A stretch of DNA of 64,000 nucleotides from Desulfobacteraceae bacterium (GCA_024225635.1 JAAEMK010000304.1:1-64000); one strand, 5' to 3'. Shown: positions 29,759-38,980, counted from the first letter of the stretch. Notes: generated by a model not told the origin, from the sequence alone. Made by a program: numbers and translations.

Positions 29759-31060
29759 ATGAAACAGATCTCCTATGAAGAGTGTCTTGAACATATGTAC
29801 GGACTTGGACGGTTTGGCATCAAACTGGGACTTGACACCATTTCCCAGATATTGATCAACCTCGGCTCTCCGGAAAAGCGATTCAAGAGCATTCACATTG
29901 CCGGCACCAACGGTAAAGGTTCCATAGCATCATACCTTGCCTCCATCCTCAGGAACGCCGGGTTCAAGACCGGCCTTTACACCTCCCCCCACCTTGTCAA
30001 ATTCAATGAACGCTTTGTCATCGACGGCAGACAGGTTTCGGATGATGACGTGGTGGAGGCCTACCTGGCCGTAAAGAAGGCGGATACGGCCGAACGGCAG
30101 GCAACCTTTTTCGAGCTTGCGACAGCCATGGCGTTCTACCTGTTTGACAGGGACGGCGTGGAATTGGCAATCATCGAAACCGGCATGGGCGGAAGGCTCG
30201 ACGCCACCAATATCCTCTCCCCGGAATTATCCGTGATCTCCAACCTGTCCATAGAGCACACGGAATACCTTGGGGACACCATCGAAGCCATTGCAATGGA
30301 AAAAGGGGGCATCATCAAGCCCGGGGTGCCGGTTGTCACCGGCGTTGCCCAGGAGCAGGCCCTTAAGGTACTCACCGACATTGCAACTGAGCGGCAGGCC
30401 CCCCTCCATTTACTTGGGAGGGATTTCCACACCAGCCGGGACGGGGATCAAAAAAGCTTCACTTACAGGGGCATGGAACGAACCATACCCGGGGTAACCA
30501 CCCGTTTGCCCGGCCGTCACCAGCTGGACAACGCTGCCCTGGCCCTTGCCGCCGTGGAACTGCTGTCTCCAACCCTGAAAAACGGGAAGCCGGCCATTTC
30601 AGATGCAGCCGTAAAGAAAGGCATGTCAGAGACCCGGTGGGCCGGACGCCTGGAAAAGATCATGGCAGACCCATTGGTGGTGCTGGACGGCGCCCACAAC
30701 CTGGCCGCGGCAACCAACCTTGCCCGCTTTTTTGAAGAGGAACTTTCAGACAGGCCCCTGACACTGGTCCTGGGAATCCTGGACGACAAGGCCTTTGAAC
30801 CCATGCTTAAACTGCTGCTGCCCTGGGCGGAACGGGTCATCTTCACCCGGGCGGACAATAAGCGGAGCATCGATCCCGACCGCCTCCAACAGACAGCCAG
30901 CTCCTTTTTTTCAAAGGATATCACTGTCATCGAAAGCGTTGCCGAGGCAGTTGATCATGCCATCAAAACCTCGTCACCAAAGGAGGCGGTATGCATTGCA
31001 GGCTCCCTCTATGTTGCCGGCGAAGCAAGAAAAATGTTAGTAGAGGAAATTCGGTCTTGA
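29759..31060 (+). CDS. folC: Dihydrofolate synthase / folylpolyglutamate synthase
   Basis: Adds glutamate to dihydropteroate and to folates. The 433-residue Mur-ligase-like enzyme has the P-loop HIAGTNGKGSIASYLA, the SPHLVKFNERF block, the ETGMGGRLDATN motif and the C-terminal VLDGAHN. The start at 29759 (MKQISYEE) is preferred over an ATG 16 codons upstream that lies within the terminator. The last codons contain the -35 box of the tRNA-Arg(CCG) promoter. Confidence 0.94.
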   Translation: MKQISYEECLEHMYGLGRFGIKLGLDTISQILINLGSPEKRFKSIHIAGTNGKGSIASYLASILRNAGFKTGLYTSPHLVKFNERFVIDGRQVSDDDVVEAYLAVKKADTAERQATFFELATAMAFYLFDRDGVELAIIETGMGGRLDATNILSPELSVISNLSIEHTEYLGDTIEAIAMEKGGIIKPGVPVVTGVAQEQALKVLTDIATERQAPLHLLGRDFHTSRDGDQKSFTYRGMERTIPGVTTRLPGRHQLDNAALALAAVELLSPTLKNGKPAISDAAVKKGMSETRWAGRLEKIMADPLVVLDGAHNLAAATNLARFFEEELSDRPLTLVLGILDDKAFEPMLKLLLPWAERVIFTRADNKRSIDPDRLQQTASSFFSKDITVIESVAEAVDHAIKTSSPKEAVCIAGSLYVAGEARKMLVEEIRS

Positions 31061-31086
31061 CATTATAACCTTTTTAGGAGTAGTAT
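31057..31086 (+). promoter_or_regulatory. Promoter of tRNA-Arg(CCG)
   Basis: TTGACA (31057-31062), an 18-bp spacer and TAGTAT (31081-31086), ending 12 bases before the tRNA. The TTGA of the -35 box includes the folC stop codon. Confidence 0.65.
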
Positions 31087-31098
31087 ACGTACTTGTTT

Positions 31099-31174
31099 GC
31101 GCCCGTAGCCCAGTGGATAAGGCGTCAGCCTCCGAAGCTGAAGATCGCTGGTTCGATTCCAGCCGGGCGCACCA
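31099..31174 (+). tRNA. tRNA-Arg(CCG)
   Basis: A 76-nt cloverleaf with encoded CCA. The acceptor arm is GCGCCCG/CGGGCGC, and the anticodon arm CAGC-CTCCGAA-GCTG gives anticodon CCG. The T arm has GGTTCGATTCC. No terminator follows, so the glycosyltransferase 14 bases downstream may be co-transcribed. Confidence 0.95.
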
Positions 31175-31187
31175 ACCCCATCTCATC

Positions 31188-32429
31188 ATGACAAATCCAC
31201 TCAATATAGGAATTATCAGTTATCGAAGTAACCCCCACTGCGGCGGCCAAGGGGTTTATGTAAGGAACCTGAGCCGTGCCCTGACCGATCTCGGGCACAG
31301 GGTCGAAGTGATCGCAGGACCACCCGATCCCCAGCTCAACGGCCATGCAGCCCTTACCATGCTCAGGACATTGGACCTGTACAATCCGGAGGATCTATTC
31401 AGGACACCCTCCCTGGACGAGCTGAAGGACCCCATCAATCTGATGGAGTGGCTCGGGGTTTCGACCATGGGGTATCCCGAACCCCTCACCTTTGGCATGC
31501 GGGCAAACAAATACCTCAAAGGCAAGCTGGACCGGTTCGACATCATCCACGACAACCAGTGTTTGAGCTACAGTATGCTCTCACTTGCCAACAAGGTGCC
31601 GCTCACGGCAACCATTCACCACCCCATCACGGTTGACAGAAGAATCGCAGTAAACAGCACGCGATCCTTCATCAAAAAGGTCAAACACCTGAGATGGTAC
31701 TCCTTCATCGGGATGCAGAAGTTTGTCGCCAGACGGCTCAAAAGCCTCATCACCGTGTCCGACTACTCCAAGCATGATATAGCCAAGGAGTTCTCCATCC
31801 CGGCCGACCGGTTCACCACCATTCCAATCGGTATCGACACGAGCATTTTCTACCCCCTGGAAACGGTGAAAAAAGATCCCTGCCGGCTGATCGTCACCAA
31901 CAGTGCCGACACCCCCCTGAAGGGACTCTATTATCTTCTCCATGCAGTAAAGAATCTTTCCCTGCGACGGCCGGTCAAGCTCACCGTCATCGGCGCCCCC
32001 AAAAAGAACGGCGGCATTGAACGGCTGGTGAAAGAGCTGGACCTTGCCGGTCATGTGGAGTTCACCGGCAGGATCGACAACCAGCAGTTCCTCCAGGAGT
32101 ACGCAAGAGCCAGCATTGCCGTTGTCCCCTCCCTCTACGAAGGGTTCGGCCTGCCCGTGGGAGAAGCCATGGCCTGCCGGATTCCCGTGATATCAACCAC
32201 CGGCGGGGCATTGCCGGAAGTTGCGGGGGATGCAGCTCTCATGGTTCCCCCAAAGGATGCCAAGGCCCTTGAGACGGCCATTGAAACGCTTTTTGACGAT
32301 CCCGCCGAGCGTGAGCGCCTTGCCGACGCCGGCTACAAACGCGTCATGGAAAACTTTACCTGGGAGAAAACTGCTGTAAAAACCGCCCAAGCCTACAGGA
32401 AAATCATCGATGATCACACTGGACTTTAA
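31188..32429 (+). CDS. Glycosyltransferase family 4 protein
   Basis: A GT-B fold sugar transferase of 413 residues. The N-terminal acceptor domain contains HCGGQGVYVRNLSRALTDLG, and the C-terminal donor domain has the GT4 retaining motif EGFGLPVGEAMACRIPVI and LPEVAGDAALMVPP. The sugar and acceptor cannot be told. The start at 31188 lies 14 bases after the tRNA. Its last 20 bases overlap the following methyltransferase gene, so the two likely act together, for example on a glycan or glycolipid. Confidence 0.88.
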   Translation: MTNPLNIGIISYRSNPHCGGQGVYVRNLSRALTDLGHRVEVIAGPPDPQLNGHAALTMLRTLDLYNPEDLFRTPSLDELKDPINLMEWLGVSTMGYPEPLTFGMRANKYLKGKLDRFDIIHDNQCLSYSMLSLANKVPLTATIHHPITVDRRIAVNSTRSFIKKVKHLRWYSFIGMQKFVARRLKSLITVSDYSKHDIAKEFSIPADRFTTIPIGIDTSIFYPLETVKKDPCRLIVTNSADTPLKGLYYLLHAVKNLSLRRPVKLTVIGAPKKNGGIERLVKELDLAGHVEFTGRIDNQQFLQEYARASIAVVPSLYEGFGLPVGEAMACRIPVISTTGGALPEVAGDAALMVPPKDAKALETAIETLFDDPAERERLADAGYKRVMENFTWEKTAVKTAQAYRKIIDDHTGL

Positions 32430-33129
32430 GCGTCTCGACATCAGACCCGGACACAAGATTCTCGACATCGGATGCGGTGAGGGCAGACACACCGCCCAAG
32501 CCTATGAGCAGGGCGGAACCTTCTGCCTGGGAGCCGACAGAAACCCCAAGGATCTTCTGACATCAAAAACCAAACTCGAGCTCCACGAACAGCTCTCAAC
32601 GGCAAAGGGGTCCGCCTGGTCCCTGTCGGCGGCCGACATCACACGGCTTCCCTTTGCCGATGCAAGCTTTGACACGGTGATCTGCTCCGAGGTGATGGAA
32701 CACATCCCCGAGGAGGAGAAGGCCCTCTCTGAAATCGTCAGGGTCTTGAAGCCCGGGGGCACCCTGGGGGTGAGCGTTCCCAGGTACTGGCCCGAGGCCA
32801 TTTGCTGGAAGCTGTCCGACGAGTACTACAACGCCAACCAGGGCCACATCCGGATCTACAAAAAAAAGGAGCTTGTCTCCAAAATCCTGGCCCAGGGCGT
32901 GACATTCAAAGGCTCCCACCACGCCCACAGCCTCCATTCGCCCTACTGGTGGCTCAAGTGCCTGAAGGGCCCCACCCGGACCGACTCCTTCAGCGTCAAT
33001 CTCTACCACCGGTTTCTGGTGTGGGACCTCATGAAAAAGCCCTTTTTGACCACCTTTCTGGACAGGCTTCTCAACCCGGTCCTGGGCAAGAGCCTGGCCC
33101 TGTACTTTGTAAAAGAGCCGAAGGACTAG
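32410..33129 (+). CDS. Class I SAM-dependent methyltransferase
   Basis: A 239-residue Methyltransf_11-type enzyme. SAM motif I is ILDIGCGEGRHT (about residues 18-29), followed by LPFADASFDTVICSEVMEHI and VLKPGGTLGVSVPR. The C-terminal hydrophobic-basic part (KKPFLTTFLDRLLNPVLG) may bind a membrane substrate. It overlaps the GT4 gene by 20 bases. The substrate is unknown. Confidence 0.85.
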   Translation: MITLDFKRLDIRPGHKILDIGCGEGRHTAQAYEQGGTFCLGADRNPKDLLTSKTKLELHEQLSTAKGSAWSLSAADITRLPFADASFDTVICSEVMEHIPEEEKALSEIVRVLKPGGTLGVSVPRYWPEAICWKLSDEYYNANQGHIRIYKKKELVSKILAQGVTFKGSHHAHSLHSPYWWLKCLKGPTRTDSFSVNLYHRFLVWDLMKKPFLTTFLDRLLNPVLGKSLALYFVKEPKD

Positions 33130-33202
33130 AGGGAACACACAGCCCAACCGGGACAATTCTTCAATCACAGGCGGGAGAATCAGGAGATCCATGAGCCATT
33201 AA

Positions 33203-33607
33203 ACCGGGGAGATCATCAAGGCCCACCCGGATTTTCTCCTGGTCATCTCCTACAATCCCGGCTACCAGTCCGTGTTAAAGGACCTAAAGCAGAGCACCCG
33301 CCAGCGCTTTGTCTCCATGGCGTTCGATTACCCCGATCCCGAAGACGAGGCCACCATTGTCGAGAACGAGGGCGGCATCGACCGGCAGACAGCCCAAAAG
33401 CTTGTCAGCCTTGCCGTCAAAATCCGGGGAATCAAGGAACACGGCCTTGTTGAAGGCGCAAGCACACGGCTGCTCATCTATGCGGCAGCGCTGTTGCGCC
33501 AGGGGGTTCCCCCCAAGACAGCCGCCCGAACAGCCATCACCCTCCCCCTTACCGATGACGACCGGCTCCAGGAGACAATGAACGATCTTATCGACGATCT
33601 GTTTTGA
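33203..33607 (+). pseudogene. 5'-truncated norQ/cbbQ-type MoxR AAA+ ATPase remnant
   Basis: The frame after an in-frame TAA (33200-33202) encodes about 134 residues matching the second half of NorQ/CbbQ ATPases: TGEIIKAHPDFLLVISYNPG, then LKDLKQSTRQRF. The whole P-loop and Walker B half is missing, although the family is about 270 residues. Translation from GTG 33272 would give a 111-residue stub. It lies two codons before the norD-like gene, the normal norQ-norD order. I read it as a decayed gene left after a deletion. Confidence 0.8.
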
Positions 33608-33612
33608 CCCCC

Positions 33613-36102
33613 ATGGAGAGGGAACTTGATAAGGCTCTTGATAAGGCTCTTGATAAGCTGAAAGTTGCCGATCCCGATATTGCGGCCTTTGTATCGGAAA
33701 AGCTTGAGAACCTTTCCCTTTCCCTGACAGAAGAGCAACTCGCCCTTGTGGTCGATGACACCATCTTCGGGCTCACCCACACCCGTAAACTTGCCGGAAC
33801 CATTGTTGAGGCCCACCTGGATCTTGTACAGCAGAACGCCCGACCGCATCTTATGGAACGGCTGTCGGGCAAACTGAGGGCAGCCGCGGAAAACGCCCCC
33901 GGAGAGGCCGAAATCACGGCTCTTTTTTTCGGAAGCATACTTCTGTGCAGGGATACCGGCATGGAGGAAAGATTCGATCTTGCCCTTGGCGCCATGAAAA
34001 AGCGGGGATCGTTCCATTCATCCCATGAATGTTTCTCCCTGGCCGCCCGGTTCCTGGGGGAAAACGACATCCGGGCAGCCGCCCTCTTCCTTGAGCTTCT
34101 CCATGACGTTTTTTCAGCGGCCATGCCGTTCGCCCTTCACCAGACCCTGTTCAAGGAACTTCCAGGGGCCATTGCCCCCTTGCCTCGCCCCAAACGCCTT
34201 TGGCTGATCAATGGACTCAGGCCCATGGTCCGCACCCATCCTGCGTCCTTTGGCCACCTGGTCAACGGCGTCGGGAACGGGCTTTGCTTTTTATCCCAAC
34301 AGGGGCTTGACCGCTTTCTCACAAAGGCCCTGGAAATCCTGGCAAAGGACCGTTCCAGGGGGGAGCGGTTCCTCGCCCTTGAATCCCGGGTGGCCACGGA
34401 CTGGTTCAACGAAATCAAAGTGATGGTGGTGCTGAATGAGATCCAGGCAAAGCTCCAGCGCTACATCACCCTTAGAACCGGGATTAATTTCGCCATCAGG
34501 CCCGTTCAGGACAATACGGGAAAAACCTGTGTCAACTCCAACGGCAGGGAGCTGTTTCTGCCAAACGAGTTCGACCGGTACCGGTACCCGGATAAACCGT
34601 CGAACAAGGCCCTTGCAACCTGCCTGGTCAGGCTTGAGGCCTGCTACTATGAGTGGGGCACCTTTCTCTTTGACATGGAAAAACTGGTTGACCGCCATCT
34701 TTCTTCCCATGACACCCCCCAGATCCAGGCACGCTTCCCGGAATTAAAAATAATTTTCTCCAAGGAGTCAGCCACCAACGACCTGACCCGTTTTTTCGGC
34801 TGTTTCCCCGACCCGGTCCTCGCCAGGGTCCTCTTCACCATAGCCGAACATGCCAGGATCATGCACCGAATCAAGCACTTCTATCCGGGCATGGTGAAAC
34901 AGGTGCTGCCCTTTCTCGCGGACGAAGCAAGGGAAATGGCAAACGCCACAGACAGCCCTGCCCTGCTGCCGCAGCTCCTCTATGCACGAATTGCCATGGA
35001 TCGCGATTTGGCCGCAACCCTTGGAAAGGATCTCAATGATGACGGCCTCCTCAATCGGCTCGACACCCTGGCTGCAGGTCTTGAAAGCCATGAATCAGAG
35101 GTTGAGGCAAGCGGTGCCTTTGTTGTCGCGGCCTACCCCCTGGTGGCCCAGACCCCGGTCCAGTTCCTCAATTTCACGGCCCCCTTTCACAGGAACATTG
35201 ACGAAGGCCCCTATTTCAAGGTCAACGGAACCACCCATGCCCGGGCAAAAGAGATCAAGGAGCTTCTGGACAGGGGCAATGCCAAGATTTACACCTCGGA
35301 TATCCAACAGAAACTTGTGGCTAACAACGACACCATTTCCATGGAGGATATCCAGGAACACCAGGAGAACCGCGACATGGATATGGGCGCTGTCACCGCC
35401 ATCCCGGGATTATCAGAAATCCTTCCAAAGAACAAAACCCCTCTTTCGTCTTCACCGGTATTCGGTGACAATGTTTCCGTATACAACGAGTGGGACTGCA
35501 CTGCCAGTGACTATCGCAACGACCATGTGTGGGTCCATGAAACCGGATTCCCGGAGTGCGACAACGATTTTTACCAGAAGACCCTGAATGAATACACAGG
35601 CCTTGTGAAAAAAATCCGGCACACCTTTGAGCTGTTAAAGCCAGAAACCGTCAAAATCATTCGCCAGAGCCTCGAGGGGGAGGAGTTCGACTACCGGGCC
35701 CTGGTGGATTTTGCCGTGGACAGGCAAGCCCGCCTGACACCCAAAGAGAACATTTACATCAAGCGGCTCAAGCAGGAGAGAAACGTTGCCGTAACCCTCC
35801 TCATCGACCAGTCACGCTCCACGGCCAACCTGGTGGAGGGCAACGAAAAAACCGTGCTGGACATGGAAAAGGAGGCGGTTGTCCTCTTTTGCGAAGCCCT
35901 GGAGGTGGTGGGGGATACCTTCAGCGGGGCAGGCCCTTGCCTGCCCCGAACAGTCTCCTTTAGAGATAGGGTTTCTCTGAATACTTTTTCTGGGGACCAA
36001 CGGTGTCACCCAGCAGGGCCTCCGAGGCCGGGCCGGTTGACGGGGTCAGCTCAACCCCCATGGCCTTGGCAAGAATCCTGGGAATGTCGGTGTTGTCAAT
36101 GA
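33613..36102 (+). pseudogene. 3'-truncated norD-type VWA protein
   Basis: A long NorD/CbbO-like protein that normally works with a NorQ/CbbQ ATPase to activate a metalloenzyme. Homology runs through the start of the C-terminal von Willebrand A domain, including the MIDAS-type TLLIDQSRSTANLV (near residue 735), and stops at about 35920, right after EALEVVGDTF. From there the frame reads through the end of phoA in antisense with a Pro/Arg-rich tail until 36102. Most of the VWA domain is therefore lost. Met at 33613 is preferred over TTG 33604. The N terminus has a small in-frame repeat (LDKALDKALDK). Confidence 0.75.
35926..35947. repeat. Perfect inverted repeat at the norD/phoA junction
   Basis: GGGGCAGG and CCTGCCCC (8-bp arms, 6-base loop) sit exactly where norD homology ends, 13 bases after the phoA stop. 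No T-run follows on either strand, so it is at best an imperfect terminator and may mark the recombination point. Confidence 0.55.
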
Positions 36103-37525
36103 ACCCGTTAAAGAACTGGGAGCCGGCACCCTCACAGGAGAGGGGAATCACGCTTGCCGTATGCACATAGGAGGTCCAGTTGAGCCGGGCCCTGTAGGAG
36201 ACCAGCTGGGCAACGGCGATCATGGTGGGGGTGTACTCGTAGCCGTAGTTGGTCTGCTCTTCATAGGGAAGGGTCTGGTTGCGGTCCTCAACCTCCATGG
36301 CCTTGATGAGCTTGATCCTTTCGCCCTCGGTCAGGTCGGTGAGGCCGAAGTATTCTTCGACATGGGCGATATAGGCCTGGTGACGCTCCTCAACATCCTT
36401 GTATTTCTTGTAGATGCCGGGATAGAGGTACCAGAGGGTATCTTCGGTGGACGCCTTGACCTTGGTGAGCTCGTTGAGCTTGAGAAAGTAGCCCTTGGAG
36501 TCGAGGCTGATCCCCATGGCCATGCCGCCGGTCTCGTGGTCAGCGGCAACAATGATGAGGGTCTCGTCCGCATGGGCCTTGTAAAACTCATAGGCCTCGG
36601 CAATGGCGGCATCCAGGGCCAGGGTATCCCAGATGGTTGCAGCAGCATCGTGGCAGTGGGCGGCATAATCGATCTTCCCCCCCTCAACCATCATGAAAAA
36701 AGGCTTTTCCTGGGCTTTCAGCACCTGGATTCCCTTGGACGTCATCTCGGCAAGGGAGGGCATGGGATTTTCGATCTGGGTGCTGTTCCTGCGATCGATC
36801 TCATAGGCGATGGTGGAATAGGAAAGTGGAGCCAGGACCTTGTCCCCTTTTTTCGGCTCAAACACCCGGAAGGCGTCCCGCTCTTTTTCGCCCACAAAGG
36901 TGGTGTAGCCCTTTGCCTGGAATTCCGCTACAAGATCCCTGGCATCCTTGCGCTTGGACTTCAGTCCCTGATCGTTGCCCTTTTTGACAAAATGGCGAAA
37001 CCCGCCGCCGGCATAATAATCAAACCCGGAATTAAGCTGATCAACGGCGATCTCGTTTTCATTGGACCGGCTCATGTTGTGAGCGGAAAAAGCTGCCGGC
37101 GTTGCATGGGTGATCCGGGTCGTTGTTGCGATACCAACGGCATATCCCTTGTCCCGGGCAGCTTCGGCAATGGTCTTGACGTTGGTGCCGTCGGGAAGCT
37201 TTGCGATCACCCCGTTGGTGGTCTTGAATCCCGTGGCAAGGGCGGTTCCGCCTGCGGCGCTGTCCGTGACCAGGGTGTTGGCGGAATGGGTCGTGACCAG
37301 GGCCGAGCCTGAAAAGCTGTTCATCAAAAGCCTTGCATCGGGATTTTTGGTCTCCACCTTATAGAAATACTGGGCGGCCTGCCGCTGGGCCGGGCCCATG
37401 CCGTCACCAATAAAATAAAAGACATACTTGGGGGCGTTTGCCGCAAAGACAACCGACCCCATGAGGACCACAAAAAAACTCACCATTACATTCACAAGAA
37501 TCAACCGCATTCGTTTGCTGCTCAT
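35960..37525 (-). CDS. phoA: Alkaline phosphatase, secreted
   Basis: A phosphomonoesterase of about 521 residues exported by a Sec signal peptide (LILVNVMVSFFVVLMGSVVF, cut near VFAANA). The metal and active-site set includes YFIGDGMGPAQ, the nucleophile Ser in VTDSAAGGTALATG, and ADHETGGMAMG. The start at 37525 is six to seven bases from AAAGGAG; an ATG two codons upstream is too close to it. Palindromes upstream (37635-37650) may regulate it. No clear Pho box was seen. Confidence 0.92.
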   Translation of the reverse strand: MSSKRMRLILVNVMVSFFVVLMGSVVFAANAPKYVFYFIGDGMGPAQRQAAQYFYKVETKNPDARLLMNSFSGSALVTTHSANTLVTDSAAGGTALATGFKTTNGVIAKLPDGTNVKTIAEAARDKGYAVGIATTTRITHATPAAFSAHNMSRSNENEIAVDQLNSGFDYYAGGGFRHFVKKGNDQGLKSKRKDARDLVAEFQAKGYTTFVGEKERDAFRVFEPKKGDKVLAPLSYSTIAYEIDRRNSTQIENPMPSLAEMTSKGIQVLKAQEKPFFMMVEGGKIDYAAHCHDAAATIWDTLALDAAIAEAYEFYKAHADETLIIVAADHETGGMAMGISLDSKGYFLKLNELTKVKASTEDTLWYLYPGIYKKYKDVEERHQAYIAHVEEYFGLTDLTEGERIKLIKAMEVEDRNQTLPYEEQTNYGYEYTPTMIAVAQLVSYRARLNWTSYVHTASVIPLSCEGAGSQFFNGFIDNTDIPRILAKAMGVELTPSTGPASEALLGDTVGPQKKYSEKPYL

Positions 37526-37628
37526 ACTCATCTCCTTTAAGGGTTAAATATAAGAAATACCTGTTTGACACTCTTGTTACTGCCGGGCACCACCACGGGT
37601 GGCAACTTTTTAAAACACCGTTCAAAAA

Positions 37629-37650
37629 GTATAGAGTTCTATACAGAACT
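37629..37650. promoter_or_regulatory. Overlapping palindromes upstream of phoA
   Basis: AGTTCT-ATAC-AGAACT (37635-37650) is a perfect palindrome. It overlaps GTATAG-AGTT-CTATAC (37629-37644), also perfect. They lie about 105 bases before the phoA start, near the expected promoter, so an operator role is plausible. Confidence 0.45.
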
Positions 37651-37775
37651 ATTTTGCAATCCAACTTTTGTCAACATTTTTTTACCGGCAGTGGGCTAAG
37701 AATTGTAGATTTTATGGAGGGTTCTCTATTTAGTAGGGATAATACGTATAGAGGAGTATACACTAACAGAACAGC

Positions 37776-37807
37776 AAAAAAGGGGACGAATCAACGTCCC
37801 CTTTTTC
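37776..37807 (-). terminator. Terminator after the selenopermease gene
   Basis: AAAAAAGGGGACG-AATCAA-CGTCCCCTTTTT can end transcription in both directions. On the minus strand it follows the permease stop by about 37 bases. Confidence 0.8.
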
Positions 37808-37839
37808 CTATGGGCAAACAGATGTGCTCAGGGCTGAAT

Positions 37840-37860
37840 GGGGTCAGCTCTTATTTGACT
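37840..37860. repeat. REP-like half-arm at the permease 3' end
   Basis: GGGGTCAGCTCTTATT resembles the arm of the palindrome at 13447-13467 (shared GGGGTCAG and CTTATT). It supplies the last codons and stop of the permease. Confidence 0.4.
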
Positions 37861-38911
37861 TGGGAATAAAGGTTCTAAGGATCAGAAAAAGCAGGACCAC
37901 CGCCATGGCAATGGAAAAAAGACCGTGCTCCTCCAGGGAATCGTGCTGGACCCATGAGGTGATGTCGATGCCCAGCCAGCTGTAGACGACGTTGGCCGCC
38001 ATGCCGATGCCAAGGGAACACAGGATGATGGAGCCGAGATAGATCCCCGTGGCCCGTTTGCCGAGAATCTTTGAGACCACCGTTAGGGATGCGGCATTGG
38101 TGGCGGGCCCTGCCAGGAGAAAAACCAGGGCCGCGCCGGGGGATAGCCCCTTCAGGGCAAGGGCGGCGGCAATGGGAGTGGAGGCCGTGGCGCACACGTA
38201 AAGGGGTACGGCGACCGCCAGCATGGCCAGCATGGAAAACATTCCGTCCCCAAGGTAGCGCTCGATCACCTGGGGGGAAAGAAATGCCGTGATAAGGCCT
38301 GCTATCACGATACCGGCAAGAAACCAGCGGCCGATATCTTCAAACAGATCGCCAAAGGCAAACCGCATGCCACGGCCAAGCTTCTGGAAAACGGTGGGAG
38401 CAACAATAGTTTCTTCGCCTGCACCGCAGGCGCATCCGCCCCCTCAGGAGGGAGGATCGATCAACAACGGCTCCATGGCAAGGGTTGGTTCCTTACGCTC
38501 CAACAGGTTGACAAACAGCCCTGTCAGGGTTGCCGTGAAAAACGCGGACACGGGCCTCAACACAGTCATGACCGGATCCAGCAGGGCCCAGGTCACGGCA
38601 ACCGAGTCCACCCCGGTCTCGGGGGTGGAGATGAGAAAGGCGGATGCCGCCCCCTTGCTCGCCCCCTGCTCCCTCAAACCGGCAGCGGCCGGCAGAACGC
38701 CGCAGCTGCAAAGGGGAAGGGGAACGCCAAAGGCCGAGGCTTTCAGCACGCTTGCTGCGTCGCCATTGCCCAGGTGCCGGGCAACGATATCCTCGGGAAC
38801 AAATGCCTTTAAGAGGCCTGCCACCACAAATCCAAACAGAATAAACCCGGAGGACTCCACCAGAATCCCCCAGCATGCCACCGCTATTTTTATAAAAAAT
38901 GTCTCTATCAT
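37844..38911 (-). CDS. Candidate selenocysteine-containing metal efflux permease (SO_0444/DUF318 type)
   Basis: Reading the TGA at 38446-38444 as selenocysteine gives one 355-residue permease. The first half (residues 1-155) has several membrane helices and the conserved VPLPLCSCGVLPAAAGLR and STPETGVDS. The second half has VPLYVCATASTPIAAALA and LLAGPATNAASLT. Both halves are complete and in the same frame, so this is one gene rather than two. Sec156 falls in the hydrophilic linker, in SUGGGCACGAG, where this family normally carries Cys-rich metal-binding motifs. A hairpin with SECIS geometry follows the TGA. The adjacent CadC/SmtB-like repressor points to Zn/Cd-type metal export. Alternatives are a nonsense mutation or sequencing error. 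I know of no described selenoprotein in this family. Confidence 0.8.
38411..38446 (-). promoter_or_regulatory. Candidate SECIS element of the permease
   Basis: Counting from the base after TGA, bases 12-18 (CGCCTGC) pair perfectly with 22-28 (GCAGGCG), closing a GGT loop at 19-21. In both formate dehydrogenases of this window the apical loop also begins GGT at position 19, as in E. coli fdhF. This meets the bacterial SECIS rule of a G-starting apical loop 16-37 nt from the UGA. Confidence 0.75.
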
Positions 38912-38952
38912 CTTGCCACCCGTCCTTTAACCGCAATCTCAAAGCATGAAAA

Positions 38953-38970
38953 TATGCGTACTTATTCATA
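38953..38970. promoter_or_regulatory. ArsR/SmtB-type operator upstream of the permease
   Basis: Read on the minus strand, TATGAATAAGTACGCATA is an imperfect TATGA-N8-TCATA palindrome, 42 bases before the permease start. It differs from the copy at 39469-39486 only in the middle and one arm base. Confidence 0.6.
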
Positions 38971-38980
38971 TATTATCTAT

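Larger units (their letters stand above)
37526..37843. other. Intergenic region between phoA and the permease
   Basis: These 318 bases have no credible gene. They hold the phoA leader and promoter on the minus strand (a TTGACA near 37670 is a candidate -35), overlapping palindromes at 37629-37650, and the terminator of the permease at 37776-37807. Confidence 0.6.

Noticed and set aside
33200..33202. In-frame TAA upstream of the norQ remnant as a recoded codon
   Set aside because: TAA is not a Sec codon, and the P-loop half of the protein is absent upstream, so this is a truncation.
33613..33660. 12-base repeats near the norD start (LDKA units)
   Set aside because: A short in-frame repeat without further structure, in a gene that is already broken.
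35926..35947. GC-rich palindrome as the phoA terminator
   Set aside because: No T-run follows on the minus strand; it is kept only as a repeat at the junction.
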